A DNA stretch of 64,000 nt from Brenneria salicis ATCC 15712 = DSM 30166 (lineage in GTDB: Bacteria > Pseudomonadota > Gammaproteobacteria > Enterobacterales > Enterobacteriaceae). This document shows, piece after piece, positions 49,867 to 58,490 of this stretch. The stretch's first letter is position 1. Every line of letters starts with the position of its first letter. The translations under genes were made by a program, and so were the position numbers. Below the pieces are notes generated by a model. That model was not told the origin of the DNA and searched no databases. It was given only the letters and a program-made list of their open reading frames with translations. The stretch lies in the NCBI RefSeq assembly GCF_003315515.1, contig NZ_QNRY01000004.1, positions 1 to 64,000 on the forward strand, in the 5' to 3' direction.

Positions 49867-51456
49867 TCACATGCGCTGCATATTAATATTCATAATCTGA
49901 ATACGATACGCCACCTGGCGCGGCGTCATTCCCAACAGGCGGGCGGCTTTGGCTTGTACCCAGCCGGTGCGTTCCAGCGCCGCAATTAAACGTTGCCGCT
50001 CATCCTGAATATTTTCAATGTCGGGTTCGTGATTCATATTCGTGCCAACATCGTTGGCGATTTTGTTGCGATTAAACGGCGCCAGCGAGTTTTCTTTGTA
50101 GTTGAATAGAATAACATCCCGGTCAATTAAACCGTCCTCCGCCATCACCGCTGCTCGCTCCAGACAGTTTTCCAGTTCGCGCACATTACCCGGCCAGTCA
50201 TAGCTCATCAGCAAGCGTATCGCGCCGTCGCTGATATGCAGTTCCCGACCTTGCCGCTTGCTGAGCTTGGCGATCAGAAACTGCGCCAGATCCTGTACAT
50301 CCTCAAGCCGTTCACGTAACGGCGGCAAAAAAATCGGCATCACATTCAGGCGGTAATAGAGATCTTCACGAAAATTCCCGGCTCTGACTTCATCTTCCAG
50401 GTTGCGGTTGGTCGCCGCGATGATGCGCACATCCACCCGCAGCGTCTCATCGCCGCCGACACGCTCCATTTCGCCCTCCTGCAAAATACGCAGCAGCTTG
50501 GTTTGAAACGACGCGCTGCTCTCGCCGATTTCATCCAGAAACAATGTGCCGCCATCCGCCAGTTCAAAACGCCCTTTGCGCTGCTTGACCGCCCCGGTAA
50601 AGGCCCCTTTTTCGTGGCCGAACAGTTCGCTTTCAAGCAGCGAATCGGGCAACGCCGCACAGTTGAATTTCACAAACGGCGTACCGGCACGCGGGGAATT
50701 GTAGTGAATGGCGTTGGCGATCATCTCTTTACCTGTGCCGCTTTCTCCCCGGATCAGCACCGTGGTGTCCCAGCGCGATACCTGACGCATCAGGTCGAAG
50801 ATATGTCGCATCGGCTGACTTTTACCGACGATATTGTCAAAACCATACTGCTGCTGAACTTTTCGCCGCAGGCTGTCGCGTTCACTGCGCAACGCTTCGC
50901 TTTCCCCTTTGGCATGCCCGATTAAGCGCACGGTTTGCGCAATCAGGTTAGCCACCATTTCCAGAAAACGGGTGCTGGAAGGCAATCTGTCCTCATGCAA
51001 TTCCATCGGCTGGGCCGCCAGCACGCCAAGCGGCATCTCATCCGGGCCGGGGATCGGCACGCAGATAAACGGCAGCGCATAATCATAGAGATTGAGGCGA
51101 TCCAGAAAACGCGGATCGTCCGATACCCGCGGCAGCACCAGCGATGTCCGCTGGCTCATCACGGCGCCCAGAATGCCCTCGCCAACCCGATAACGCACGC
51201 CGCGCCCGCCTTTGACCACCTGTGTATCCGCGCCTTGCAACGCTTCAATAAACAGCGAGGCACGATCCTTATCAAACAGACACACCATGCCATATTGCAT
51301 AAATGCATGGTCGTGCAGCGCCTGGATCATCTCTTCCAGCGTGTGCTGCACATCCAGAGAATGGCTCAACGCCACACTGATTTTATGCAGCGCCACCACC
51401 TGTTGCTGTGAATCCAGGCGTCGGGAAAGTCGTTCTGTCGTGGGGAAATGCGCCAT
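49867..51456 (-). CDS. nifA: nif-specific sigma-54 activator NifA
   Basis: NifA activates the other nif promoters with sigma-54 RNA polymerase. The 529 residues comprise a GAF domain (about 30-190), an AAA+ domain with Walker A GESGTGKE, the sigma-54-contacting GAFTGA loop and [13 protein letters not shown], and a C-terminal Fis-type HTH ([21 protein letters not shown]). The linker before the HTH lacks the Cys pair of oxygen-sensitive NifA proteins, as expected where NifL does the sensing. The start at 51456 lies 1 nt after the nifL stop, with GGAGGA before it. Confidence 0.97.
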   Translation of the reverse strand: MAHFPTTERLSRRLDSQQQVVALHKISVALSHSLDVQHTLEEMIQALHDHAFMQYGMVCLFDKDRASLFIEALQGADTQVVKGGRGVRYRVGEGILGAVMSQRTSLVLPRVSDDPRFLDRLNLYDYALPFICVPIPGPDEMPLGVLAAQPMELHEDRLPSSTRFLEMVANLIAQTVRLIGHAKGESEALRSERDSLRRKVQQQYGFDNIVGKSQPMRHIFDLMRQVSRWDTTVLIRGESGTGKEMIANAIHYNSPRAGTPFVKFNCAALPDSLLESELFGHEKGAFTGAVKQRKGRFELADGGTLFLDEIGESSASFQTKLLRILQEGEMERVGGDETLRVDVRIIAATNRNLEDEVRAGNFREDLYYRLNVMPIFLPPLRERLEDVQDLAQFLIAKLSKRQGRELHISDGAIRLLMSYDWPGNVRELENCLERAAVMAEDGLIDRDVILFNYKENSLAPFNRNKIANDVGTNMNHEPDIENIQDERQRLIAALERTGWVQAKAARLLGMTPRQVAYRIQIMNINMQRM

Positions 51457-51457
51457 T

Positions 51458-52942
51458 TTATCCTCCCAAAGCTTCTGTATCGGTGAGGCATAAGCTGTCA
51501 ACCGGCAGCATGAGCATCATCAAGGTGCCGTCTGACGCCGTTTGTTCGGTGGTAACCGAGCCACGCAGTTGCGACATGATCATCTGTATCAAACGCAATT
51601 CCATGCATTGACCGGTCGCCAATATTTCTATCATCGGGTGAGCCGCCTCCTGCACGCAGGACGGAAGGTTATCGGTGACGACAAAGCACAGTCGCTGGCA
51701 CTGCTGCCTGACCTGAATGGAGATCAACACCTCATCCCGCATTTTCCCCGCCAATGCCAGGCAGCGATCAAGCCACAGGCTCAAGGCGGTCAGAATCAGC
51801 GTTCGCTGACCGCGCAGACTGAGATCCGGTGAGGAACAAGACCACACCAGCTTGCCGGACGGCCCCATACGATACCGATAGATATCAGCCAGATCCGTCA
51901 TCATCGCGGTGACGGGAACGCGCTCTTGCGGTTCCTGCTGCAATGGAGGACGACATGCCGTCAGACGGGCGATCGCTTCTTTTCCTTCATTCCAGGCGGT
52001 GCGCAGCGCGACACTATCGATATCGGGATTCAGACGCAACGCGGCGGACAGCATGTTCAACGGGCAACTGAGTTGAATTAACGCGGCGTCCAGCGTTTCG
52101 CGGATCGCCGCCATCATTTTATTGACGCTAATCTGGCGCTCAAGCTGCGCCCGGCGATCCTGCGTCATTTGTCGTTGCTGCTCCGTGCAATCGACAATCA
52201 CCACCAACTGTCGCGGCGGCGCGTTGTCGGTGAAATAAAGACTGGCTTCCTCATTGACCGCGTGCAGCGGCCAGCAACTCACCGCAAACCAACGCTGGAC
52301 GCCGCGAATGGTCAACGGCGTCATGGCGGAATTCTCGTTACCATTCAGGCAATCCAGCAACACCAGCGGTTCCTGACCGTCACAATCGGCGCTGAGGGTT
52401 TTGTAGGCCAGATTGTCCATCACGATATTTTGCTCTCCTTCCACCACCACCACCGCCGCCGGAATGTTATTCAGCACCGCGGAAATCAGCGTCATCTGGT
52501 TACGCACCCGCTGCGCCAGCGCGTAGCGTTCGCTGATGTCTTTATGCATGCCGAGATAATGTTCAATTTCCCCTTGCGCATTGACGATCGGGGAAATGGT
52601 GATTTCCGCCAGATAGAGCGACATATCCTTGCGCTGATTGATAAGCTGACCGCTCCACGAATTGCCGGCGGTAATCGTCGACCATAGCGACTGGTATACC
52701 GACGCGGGCGTCTGATGGCTGGAAAGCAGATTATGATTGGCGCCCATTAATGTATGCAGCGAGTAACCGCTCAGTTCACAGAAAGCGGGGTTGGCATACA
52801 CAATATTGGCCTGCGGATCGGTAATCGAAATCGCCACTGAAGATTGTTCAACAGCCGTATGAAATAGCGCCGCGTGCAGCCCTTTTCCTCCCAGCGATGA
52901 TGTTATCAACTGTACATCATCCAAGACTAACGATGAACTCAT
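51458..52942 (-). CDS. nifL: oxygen/nitrogen-sensing anti-activator NifL
   Basis: NifL binds and inhibits NifA when oxygen or fixed nitrogen is present. The 494-residue length equals the Klebsiella protein. The N-terminal PAS domain (SSVAISITDPQANIVYANPA, CELSGYS, about 37-140) would bind FAD. A second PAS-like region follows (ISAVLNNIPAAVVVVEGE), and the C-terminal part is related to histidine kinases but without a good catalytic H/N box. The start at 52942 follows GGAGGGG closely; the start at 52963 lies before that site. It is first gene of the nifLA operon. Confidence 0.95.
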   Translation of the reverse strand: MSSSLVLDDVQLITSSLGGKGLHAALFHTAVEQSSVAISITDPQANIVYANPAFCELSGYSLHTLMGANHNLLSSHQTPASVYQSLWSTITAGNSWSGQLINQRKDMSLYLAEITISPIVNAQGEIEHYLGMHKDISERYALAQRVRNQMTLISAVLNNIPAAVVVVEGEQNIVMDNLAYKTLSADCDGQEPLVLLDCLNGNENSAMTPLTIRGVQRWFAVSCWPLHAVNEEASLYFTDNAPPRQLVVIVDCTEQQRQMTQDRRAQLERQISVNKMMAAIRETLDAALIQLSCPLNMLSAALRLNPDIDSVALRTAWNEGKEAIARLTACRPPLQQEPQERVPVTAMMTDLADIYRYRMGPSGKLVWSCSSPDLSLRGQRTLILTALSLWLDRCLALAGKMRDEVLISIQVRQQCQRLCFVVTDNLPSCVQEAAHPMIEILATGQCMELRLIQMIMSQLRGSVTTEQTASDGTLMMLMLPVDSLCLTDTEALGG

Positions 52943-52971
52943 CCGGGCCCCTCCGGTTTGCATAGCGAGTC

Positions 52972-52987
52972 TGTCGGCTTCATGACA
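52972..52987. promoter_or_regulatory. TGT-N10-ACA NifA site candidate
   Basis: tgtcggcttcatgaca fits the NifA site exactly. It lies inside the nifL leader and about 237 bp upstream of the rnfA sigma-54 promoter, further than usual. It could serve rnfA through DNA looping or feed back on nifLA. Confidence 0.45.
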
Positions 52988-53041
52988 AATTGTCAGATTA
53001 AGGAACAGACATCGAACGACATGAAATACCCCTGTTTACGG

Positions 53042-53058
53042 TGCAAGATTTATTCCCC
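53042..53058 (-). promoter_or_regulatory. sigma-54 promoter candidate of nifLA
   Basis: Read leftwards, GG-aataaatctt-GC has the required 10-nt spacing with a good -12 (TTGCA) but a weak -24 (GGGGAAT). It is about 100 nt before nifL. Klebsiella nifLA also has a poor -24 and is NtrC-dependent; I found no clear NtrC site pair here. Confidence 0.5.
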
Positions 53059-53128
53059 TCCGCGAAAAAAACGCAAAAACCTTGATCACGATGTGGGTTT
53101 TTGCCGCTATATCCCGATTTCCGTCATC

Positions 53129-53144
53129 TGTGATCGCTGTCACG
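53129..53144. promoter_or_regulatory. CRP-like site between nifL and rnfA
   Basis: TGTGA-TCGCTG-TCACG matches the CRP consensus TGTGA-N6-TCACA with one difference. It lies about midway between the two divergent sigma-54 promoters, at roughly -105 and -112 from their expected start points. Confidence 0.5.
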
Positions 53145-53222
53145 CCATTTTCTGTCGCGACGTTGCCCGTTTTTGGCGCACATTTTTGCACCTTGAGTGA
53201 ACATTTATTAACCCGTTCAAGC

Positions 53223-53238
53223 TGGCACGCCTTTCGCA
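53223..53238 (+). promoter_or_regulatory. sigma-54 promoter of rnfABCDGEH-nifF
   Basis: TGGCACG-CCTT-TCGCA matches the -24/-12 consensus TGGCACG-N4-TTGCA with one mismatch and correct GG-N10-GC spacing. The -12 element lies 37 nt before the rnfA start codon. Confidence 0.85.
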
Positions 53239-53273
53239 ATACCCCTCAGGGAATCTCGACCTCTGGGGGAGAA

Positions 53274-53852
53274 ATGAAAGAGATACTGTTAATCATGCTG
53301 GCTAATATTCTGGTCAACAATGTGGTGCTGGCGCGCTTTTTGGGACTCTGTTCCTTTATGGGCGTCACCAATCAGGTCAAGGCGGCGATAGGGATATCCA
53401 TTGCGACCACGGTGGTGATTACACTGGGTTCCGCATTAGGTTGGTTGGTTGAGTACTGGATCCTGGCCCCGCTCGATCTGGTTTACCTGCGTTTGCTCTC
53501 GGTCATTCTGATCATTGCCTCGCTGGTTCAGTTGATTGAAATGGTGATTGCCAAATACAGCCCGCCCCTTTACCGCTCACTGGGCATTTTTCTTCCGCTG
53601 ATTACCACCAACTGCGCTGTGCTGGGCGTGGCGTTATTGGTGCTTCAGGATCGGCTGAGTTTTACCCACAGCGTATTCTTTGGCTTCAGCGCCTCGCTGG
53701 GGTATTCGCTGGTGATGATTATTTTTGCCGGACTGCGTGAACGGCAGGCCAGCGCGCTCCCGCCGTTGTTATTCAAAGGGACGCCGCTCAATTTTATTAC
53801 CGCCAGTATTCTGGCGCTGGCCTTTACCGGCTTTGCCGGATTGTCGTCATGA
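53274..53852 (+). CDS. rnfA: Rnf electron-transport complex subunit RnfA (nif-linked)
   Basis: RnfA is an inner-membrane subunit of the ion-driven Rnf complex. Under nitrogen-fixing conditions the complex pushes electrons from NADH uphill to ferredoxin/flavodoxin for nitrogenase. The 192 residues form six helices, with the conserved NNVVLARFLGLCSFMGV and ITTNCAVLGVALL (the Cys residues hold a membrane Fe-S site in known Rnf structures). The start at 53274 (KEILLIMLANIL) follows GGGGGAGA. It is first gene of a seven-gene rnf operon under a sigma-54 promoter, separate from any housekeeping rsx operon. Confidence 0.95.
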   Translation: MKEILLIMLANILVNNVVLARFLGLCSFMGVTNQVKAAIGISIATTVVITLGSALGWLVEYWILAPLDLVYLRLLSVILIIASLVQLIEMVIAKYSPPLYRSLGIFLPLITTNCAVLGVALLVLQDRLSFTHSVFFGFSASLGYSLVMIIFAGLRERQASALPPLLFKGTPLNFITASILALAFTGFAGLSS

Positions 53853-53862
53853 GGGGTGTGAG

Positions 53863-54405
53863 ATGTTGATACTGACTTTACTCGCCCTGCCGTTTATCTC
53901 CGCGATAATCGGCGCATTGCTCGGTTATGCCGCCATCTACCTGAAAATAGAAAGCGACCCGATGGTCGATAGCATTACGGCGTTATTGCCAAGCGGCCAA
54001 TGCGGTCAATGCGGCTATCCCGGCTGCCGTCAGGCCGCAGTCGCCATGGCCAGCGGAAAAGCCGCCGTTACCATCTGCGCCCCCGGCGGCAACGCGGTGG
54101 CGCAGCGCATCGCCGCCTTGATGGGCGTCAGTCTGGATGACAGCGAGGCGCAGGGGCCGATGGTGGCGATGATCAACCCTCAAAGGTGCGATGGTTGCGG
54201 TCGTTGCCTCAAACAGTGCGCCTTCGACGCGATTATCGGCGCCACACGTCAATTACATGGCGTACTCAGCGAAGACTGCACCGGTTGCGGTTCCTGTGTC
54301 GATATCTGTCCGCAAGACAGCATTCATCTTTATGCCGATCCGCAACTTACCCCCACCGTCGCCAAACCCGGTTTAGCGCCGCGCCAGGAGCCCAACTATG
54401 CTTAA
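53863..54405 (+). CDS. rnfB: Rnf complex ferredoxin-like subunit RnfB
   Basis: RnfB relays electrons through several Fe-S clusters. The 180-residue protein has an N-terminal membrane anchor (LTLLALPFISAIIGALLGYA), a four-Cys site (SGQCGQCGYPGC with TICAPGG), and two [4Fe-4S] ferredoxin motifs, CDGCGRCLKQC and CTGCGSCVDIC, near 108 and 138. The start at 53863 avoids a long out-of-family extension that would overlap rnfA. Its end overlaps rnfC by 8 nt. Confidence 0.95.
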   Translation: MLILTLLALPFISAIIGALLGYAAIYLKIESDPMVDSITALLPSGQCGQCGYPGCRQAAVAMASGKAAVTICAPGGNAVAQRIAALMGVSLDDSEAQGPMVAMINPQRCDGCGRCLKQCAFDAIIGATRQLHGVLSEDCTGCGSCVDICPQDSIHLYADPQLTPTVAKPGLAPRQEPNYA

Positions 54406-55846
54406 AGCCCTCACGACGCCCCACGGCGGCATTCGTCCCTATAGCCATAAATCCTTAACCCGTGAACGGGCGATTCGAACGTTGCCCACGCCGGAAAAAC
54501 TGGTGCTGCCGTTGCGCCAGCATACTGGCGCGCCCGCGATTCCGGTGGTGACCATTGGTGACACCGTCACAAAAGGTCAATGCCTGGCCCAGCCGTTTGG
54601 CCGGATGTCGGCGCCGATACACAGTCCGACCGATGCGATCGTGACGGAAATCGTGACCGGCGACGCGGGCTATATTCAACTGCGCACCCAGCCCGCCACC
54701 TCGACTGTCTCTCGGTTGAGCACCACCGAAGACAGCAGCGTCGAGCGCATGCTGTCGCTTATCGCGCAGGCCGGGATTGTCGGCATGGGCGGCGCCATGT
54801 TCCCGGCGGCGGATAAAATCCGTCTGGCGATGCGCCATGACATCAACTACCTGATCATCAATGGCGGCGAGTGCGAACCTTACATCACCGCCGACGAACG
54901 CATGATGCAGGAGCAGGCCGAATTTCTGATTGGCGGCATCCGCTATCTGCAACAACTGACCAACGCGCGTCAGGTCTATATCGGGATTGAAGACAACAAA
55001 CGCGAGGCCCTTCTGCGTCTCGACCGGCTGTGTGAGGATGAACCCGATATCGAGGTGGTGGCCTTGCCGTCGCTCTACCCAATGGGCTCCGCCAAGCAGT
55101 TGATAGAAGCGGTGACCGGACAGCAAATCCCTCAAAACAAACGTTCGCCGGAAATGGGCGTACTGGTTCAGAACGTCGGCACCTGTATCGCCATCTTCCA
55201 GGCTATTCGCTTCCGTCAGCCTTTGACTCACCGGGTGATTACCGTCAGCGGTCGGGCGGTTGAAGAACCCGGTAATCTGCTGGTGCCGATCGGGACGCCG
55301 ATCAACACCATTATCGCCGCCTGCGGCGGGCTGAAAAGCACACCGGCACGCATGATCCTCGGCGGGCCGATGATGGGCCGCGCGACTACCGATCTCAATG
55401 CCCCCATCACCAAAGGCACCAGCGGCTTGCTGTTGCTGACCGAGGATGAAATTCCCCAGCCGCACAGCAGCGCCTGTTTGCGTTGCGGTCGCTGTGTGGA
55501 TGCCTGCCCGATGGGGTTGCCGCCGCTGGCGATGCTGGCCGAGTTGAAGATTGACCAACTGAATAACGCCCGCGATCTGGGGCTGAATAGCTGTTTACTG
55601 TGCGGTTCCTGTTCATGGGTTTGCCCCGCCGTACTGCCGCTGACACAGTTCTTCGACTGGGGACAACAACAATTGCGGCTGGAACAACGCCGGGACAACA
55701 AAATGCAACGCGCCGGCGCCAATAGTCTGCGGCGGCAGGAACGGCTGGCCCGTGAAGCCGTCGAAAAAGCCGCGGCGAAAGCGGCCAAACCGTCGCGCCG
55801 CCGTAACGTTGCGCCAGATGCGCCGATGGAGGGTTCCGCATGTTGA
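54398..55846 (+). CDS. rnfC: Rnf complex NADH-oxidising subunit RnfC
   Basis: RnfC binds NADH and FMN and passes electrons to its two [4Fe-4S] clusters (CLRCGRCVDACPMG and CLLCGSCSWVCPAV, near 367 and 406). The FMN/NADH region includes GIVGMGGAMFPAADK and NGGECEPYITADE (like NuoF). Length is 482. It lacks the long Ala/Lys-rich repeat tail of the E. coli housekeeping RsxC (about 740), keeping only a short basic Ala-rich end (EKAAAKAAKPSRRR). It overlaps rnfB and rnfD by a few bases. Confidence 0.95.
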   Translation: MLKALTTPHGGIRPYSHKSLTRERAIRTLPTPEKLVLPLRQHTGAPAIPVVTIGDTVTKGQCLAQPFGRMSAPIHSPTDAIVTEIVTGDAGYIQLRTQPATSTVSRLSTTEDSSVERMLSLIAQAGIVGMGGAMFPAADKIRLAMRHDINYLIINGGECEPYITADERMMQEQAEFLIGGIRYLQQLTNARQVYIGIEDNKREALLRLDRLCEDEPDIEVVALPSLYPMGSAKQLIEAVTGQQIPQNKRSPEMGVLVQNVGTCIAIFQAIRFRQPLTHRVITVSGRAVEEPGNLLVPIGTPINTIIAACGGLKSTPARMILGGPMMGRATTDLNAPITKGTSGLLLLTEDEIPQPHSSACLRCGRCVDACPMGLPPLAMLAELKIDQLNNARDLGLNSCLLCGSCSWVCPAVLPLTQFFDWGQQQLRLEQRRDNKMQRAGANSLRRQERLAREAVEKAAAKAAKPSRRRNVAPDAPMEGSAC

Positions 55847-56811
55847 CATCACCTCATGTTCATCAGGGGCTCAGTACCCGGAACCTGATGTATAAGGTCA
55901 ATCTGGCGTTGATGCCGGTGGTTATGCTGGGGATTGTCCAGTTTGGCGCCCCAGCGTTGATGCTGATGGTCACCTGTATTATCACCGCCTTGCTGTGCGA
56001 AGCCTTGTGCCTGCGGGCCAACCCGGTTTCGCTCGGCCATGTGTTCGACGGCAGCGCCTTGCTGACCGCCCTGTTGTTCGCCCTGAGTCTGCCGCCCCAT
56101 GCGCCGCTGTGGTTGGGCGCGTTTGGTTCCGCCGTCGCCATCCTGCTGGGTAAACATATTTACGGCGGGCTGGGACAAAACCTGTTCAATCCGGCGATGC
56201 TGGCGCGGGTCGTGGTGCTGATTGCTTTCCCGGTGCAAATGACGCAGTGGGTGGTGCCAAGCGAGTTCTGGAACGGCGCGGTCTACTCCCTGCATACCGA
56301 TGGCACCACCAGCGCCACCTTGCTCGGCGCGTTTCGTGAACAGGCAGTGGCCTCGTTCTCTTGGGAAAACATGCTGCTGGGCACCCATAATGGCAGCTTC
56401 GGCGAAACCTCCACGTTGTTGCTCGCGCTAAGCGGCCTATGGTTATTGCAACAGCGGGTATTCAGTTGGCATGCCCCGATCGCCATGCTGGTCGGCTGCC
56501 TGTTGCCGGGGATGACCCAATGGTTTATTGCGCCGCAATCCATTTTACCGCCGTTGGCGCAACTCACCACCGGCGGTTTGATGCTGGGCGCCGTATTTAT
56601 CATCACCGATCCGGTCACCGGCCCCGGTAGTCCGCGTGGCCGTCTGTATTACGGCACGCTGGCGGGCTTTCTGGTCTGGGCCATCCGCAGCTTTGGCAAT
56701 TATCCCGAAGGCGTCGCCTTTGCCATTCTGCTGGTGAATGCCATCACCCCGTTGATCGATAGCTGGACGCGTCCGCGGGCCTATGGCTATCAGACCCAAA
56801 AGGAGAAATAA
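55840..56811 (+). CDS. rnfD: Rnf complex subunit RnfD
   Basis: RnfD is an integral membrane subunit with covalently bound FMN and is thought to form part of the ion channel. The 323 residues show about nine to ten helices. The FMN-attachment Thr lies in TDGTTSATLLGAF near 150-160. Conserved segments are HIYGGLGQNLFNPAMLARV and FIITDPVTGPGSPRGR. It overlaps rnfC by 7 nt and is followed 1 nt later by rnfG. Confidence 0.94.
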   Translation: MLTSPHVHQGLSTRNLMYKVNLALMPVVMLGIVQFGAPALMLMVTCIITALLCEALCLRANPVSLGHVFDGSALLTALLFALSLPPHAPLWLGAFGSAVAILLGKHIYGGLGQNLFNPAMLARVVVLIAFPVQMTQWVVPSEFWNGAVYSLHTDGTTSATLLGAFREQAVASFSWENMLLGTHNGSFGETSTLLLALSGLWLLQQRVFSWHAPIAMLVGCLLPGMTQWFIAPQSILPPLAQLTTGGLMLGAVFIITDPVTGPGSPRGRLYYGTLAGFLVWAIRSFGNYPEGVAFAILLVNAITPLIDSWTRPRAYGYQTQKEK

Positions 56812-56812
56812 C

Positions 56813-57463
56813 ATGGCTGCCGCGTCAGGTACCAAACTGCGCTGGCCGCCACGCAGTCACCCCGTCAACCTGAGCTTGTTGCTCGGCACCTTTACCCTGC
56901 TCATCAGCCTGATGGTTGCCGGTACCTGGTGGTCAACCTACGCCGAGATTGAATTGCGCCACCAGGAAGATACCCAGCGCCAGTTGGCGGCGGTCTTCCC
57001 CAGTGAACTGCATGACAACCCGCTCAGCGACAGCGAAGTCACATTAACGCTGGATGGCGCGCCGGTACGGGCTTATCGCGCCACGCTGCAAGGCCGGCCC
57101 AGCGGCGTGGTGATGTTTGGCGGCGAAAAAGGTTACAGCGGCATCATCAGCCTGCTGATCGGCATTGACGCCAACGGGGAACTGACCGGCGTGCGGGTTA
57201 TCTCCCATACGGAAACGCCGGGCCTGGGCGACAAAATCGAAGTAAACCGCAGCGACTGGATAACGGGGTTTAACGGCAAGTCGCTGCAAAACACTTCGGA
57301 AAAACAGTGGCATGTCAAAAAAGACGGCGGCGATTTCGATGCCTTCACCGGGGCCACCATTACCCCGCGCGCCGTAGTGAAGGGGGTTCACCGGACACTG
57401 CAACTGTTCCAACGACATCGTGCTCAATTGCTGGGTTTAACGCAGGAGAAAGCCAATGAGTGA
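56813..57463 (+). CDS. rnfG: Rnf complex FMN-binding subunit RnfG
   Basis: RnfG has one N-terminal membrane helix (LLLGTFTLLISLMVAGTWW) and a periplasmic domain with covalently bound FMN. The FMN attachment motif is FTGATITPRAV near residue 182, and the binding domain includes GYSGIISLLIGID and HTETPGLGDKI. The 216 residues are normal. The start at 56813 follows AGGAGA in the rnfD end. It overlaps rnfE by 8 nt. Confidence 0.94.
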   Translation: MAAASGTKLRWPPRSHPVNLSLLLGTFTLLISLMVAGTWWSTYAEIELRHQEDTQRQLAAVFPSELHDNPLSDSEVTLTLDGAPVRAYRATLQGRPSGVVMFGGEKGYSGIISLLIGIDANGELTGVRVISHTETPGLGDKIEVNRSDWITGFNGKSLQNTSEKQWHVKKDGGDFDAFTGATITPRAVVKGVHRTLQLFQRHRAQLLGLTQEKANE

Positions 57464-58187
57464 GATTACCGCCACCGCGCCGGTCGATCGTCCCGCCTAC
57501 CGCGCTATTCTGGTCAGCGGGATCTGGACCAATAACATCACCTACGTGCAGATCCTCGGACTCTGTCCGCTGATGGCCGTCACCACCACCGCCACCAACG
57601 GTTTCGGGATGGGCGTCATGACCACCGCGGTACTGGCGGGGGCTAATTTGCTGGTATCGCTGCTGCGCAGCCTGACGCCCAATCAGATCCGCATTCCGGT
57701 TTATATTCTGATCATCTCCAGTCTGGTGACGGTGCTCGATCTGACGATGAATGCCTGGATGCATGATCTGCATAAAATCCTCGGCCTGTTTATTCCGTTG
57801 ATCGTGGCGAACTGCGCTCTGCTGGGGCGCGCAGAATCCTTTGCCGCCCACAACCCGCCGTTCGCCGCCACGCTGGACGGCATGGCGACCGGGTTAGGCT
57901 TTACTCTGGGCCTGACCTCCATGGGCGCGATCCGCGAAATTATCGGCAGCGGAACGCTGTTCAGCGGCGCGGAACAATTGCTGGGGCCGACGTTCCGCTT
58001 TCTGGAAATGCATCTGTTGCCCAATTATGACGGCTTTATTCTGATGCTGTTGCCGCCCGGCGGTTTTGTGGTGATGGGATTTGTTCTGGCGGGGATCCGC
58101 GGCATTAAGGTGTTGCGTTACGGCGCCGACGTGCTGAAGAAAGAGGCTAGCACTGGCTGCGGCGCGGGATGCGGAGGCTGCCGCTGA
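57456..58187 (+). CDS. rnfE: Rnf complex subunit RnfE
   Basis: RnfE is the membrane partner of RnfA, 243 residues with six helices. It has the family segments GIWTNNITYVQILGLCPLMA (a conserved Cys) and LIVANCALLGRAESFA (second conserved Cys). The C-terminus ends in a short Cys/Gly cluster GCGAGCGGCR with three cysteines, whose role is not known to me. Its stop overlaps the rnfH ATG (TGATG). Confidence 0.94.
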   Translation: MSEITATAPVDRPAYRAILVSGIWTNNITYVQILGLCPLMAVTTTATNGFGMGVMTTAVLAGANLLVSLLRSLTPNQIRIPVYILIISSLVTVLDLTMNAWMHDLHKILGLFIPLIVANCALLGRAESFAAHNPPFAATLDGMATGLGFTLGLTSMGAIREIIGSGTLFSGAEQLLGPTFRFLEMHLLPNYDGFILMLLPPGGFVVMGFVLAGIRGIKVLRYGADVLKKEASTGCGAGCGGCR

Positions 58188-58447
58188 TGAAATTCACCAT
58201 AGTCCATGTCAATGGCGACCAAAGCCGTTGCGTCGAGATGGATTTGCCCGCGCCCGTCACCTTGCGCGAAGCATTTCTGGCCTCCCCGTTGCCCGCGTTG
58301 TTTCCCTGGCTCGACCCGGATACGCATCGCATGGGCGTCTTTGGACGCCTGTGCGCCGCAGACAGTGAAGTCCATGAAGGCGATCGGGTGGAAATCTATC
58401 TGCCGATCCAACGCGTCGCCCACCAAGCGGACGACGATGAAGCCTAA
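58187..58447 (+). CDS. rnfH: ubiquitin-fold protein RnfH
   Basis: The 86-residue protein has the beta-grasp (ThiS/MoaD-like) fold of the RnfH/UPF0125 family, with LPAPVTLREAFLASPL, MGVFGRLCAAD and HEGDRVEIYLPI. In diazotrophs rnfH closes the rnf operon and is linked to nitrogen fixation. In E. coli the homologue sits with a toxin-antitoxin-like gene instead. It lacks a terminal Gly-Gly, ending in acidic residues, so conjugation as a modifier is unlikely. The ATG overlaps the rnfE stop. Confidence 0.9.
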   Translation: MKFTIVHVNGDQSRCVEMDLPAPVTLREAFLASPLPALFPWLDPDTHRMGVFGRLCAADSEVHEGDRVEIYLPIQRVAHQADDDEA

Positions 58448-58490
58448 TTAACCGCCCTTTTTCATAGCCCTGTTTAGGAGAATGTAAACC

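Noticed and set aside
53081..53094. Half FNR box (TTGAT-cacg-ATGTG) upstream of rnfA
   Set aside because: Only the left half fits the consensus; the right half has lost the CAA.
53176..53192. Two GCAC blocks upstream of rnfA considered as an NtrC site
   Set aside because: They are direct rather than inverted, so they do not form the GCAC-N-GTGC dyad that NtrC needs.
52958..53200. 80-codon frame with CxxC pairs, resembling a small zinc-ribbon protein, between nifL and rnfA
   Set aside because: It covers the whole divergent promoter region, including the CRP-like site and the nifL sigma-54 promoter, has no ribosome site and no family pattern.
54455..55558. 367-codon minus-strand frame opposite rnfC
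   Set aside because: rnfC is certain from its Fe-S and NADH motifs; the reverse frame is a high-GC shadow rich in His, Gln and Arg.
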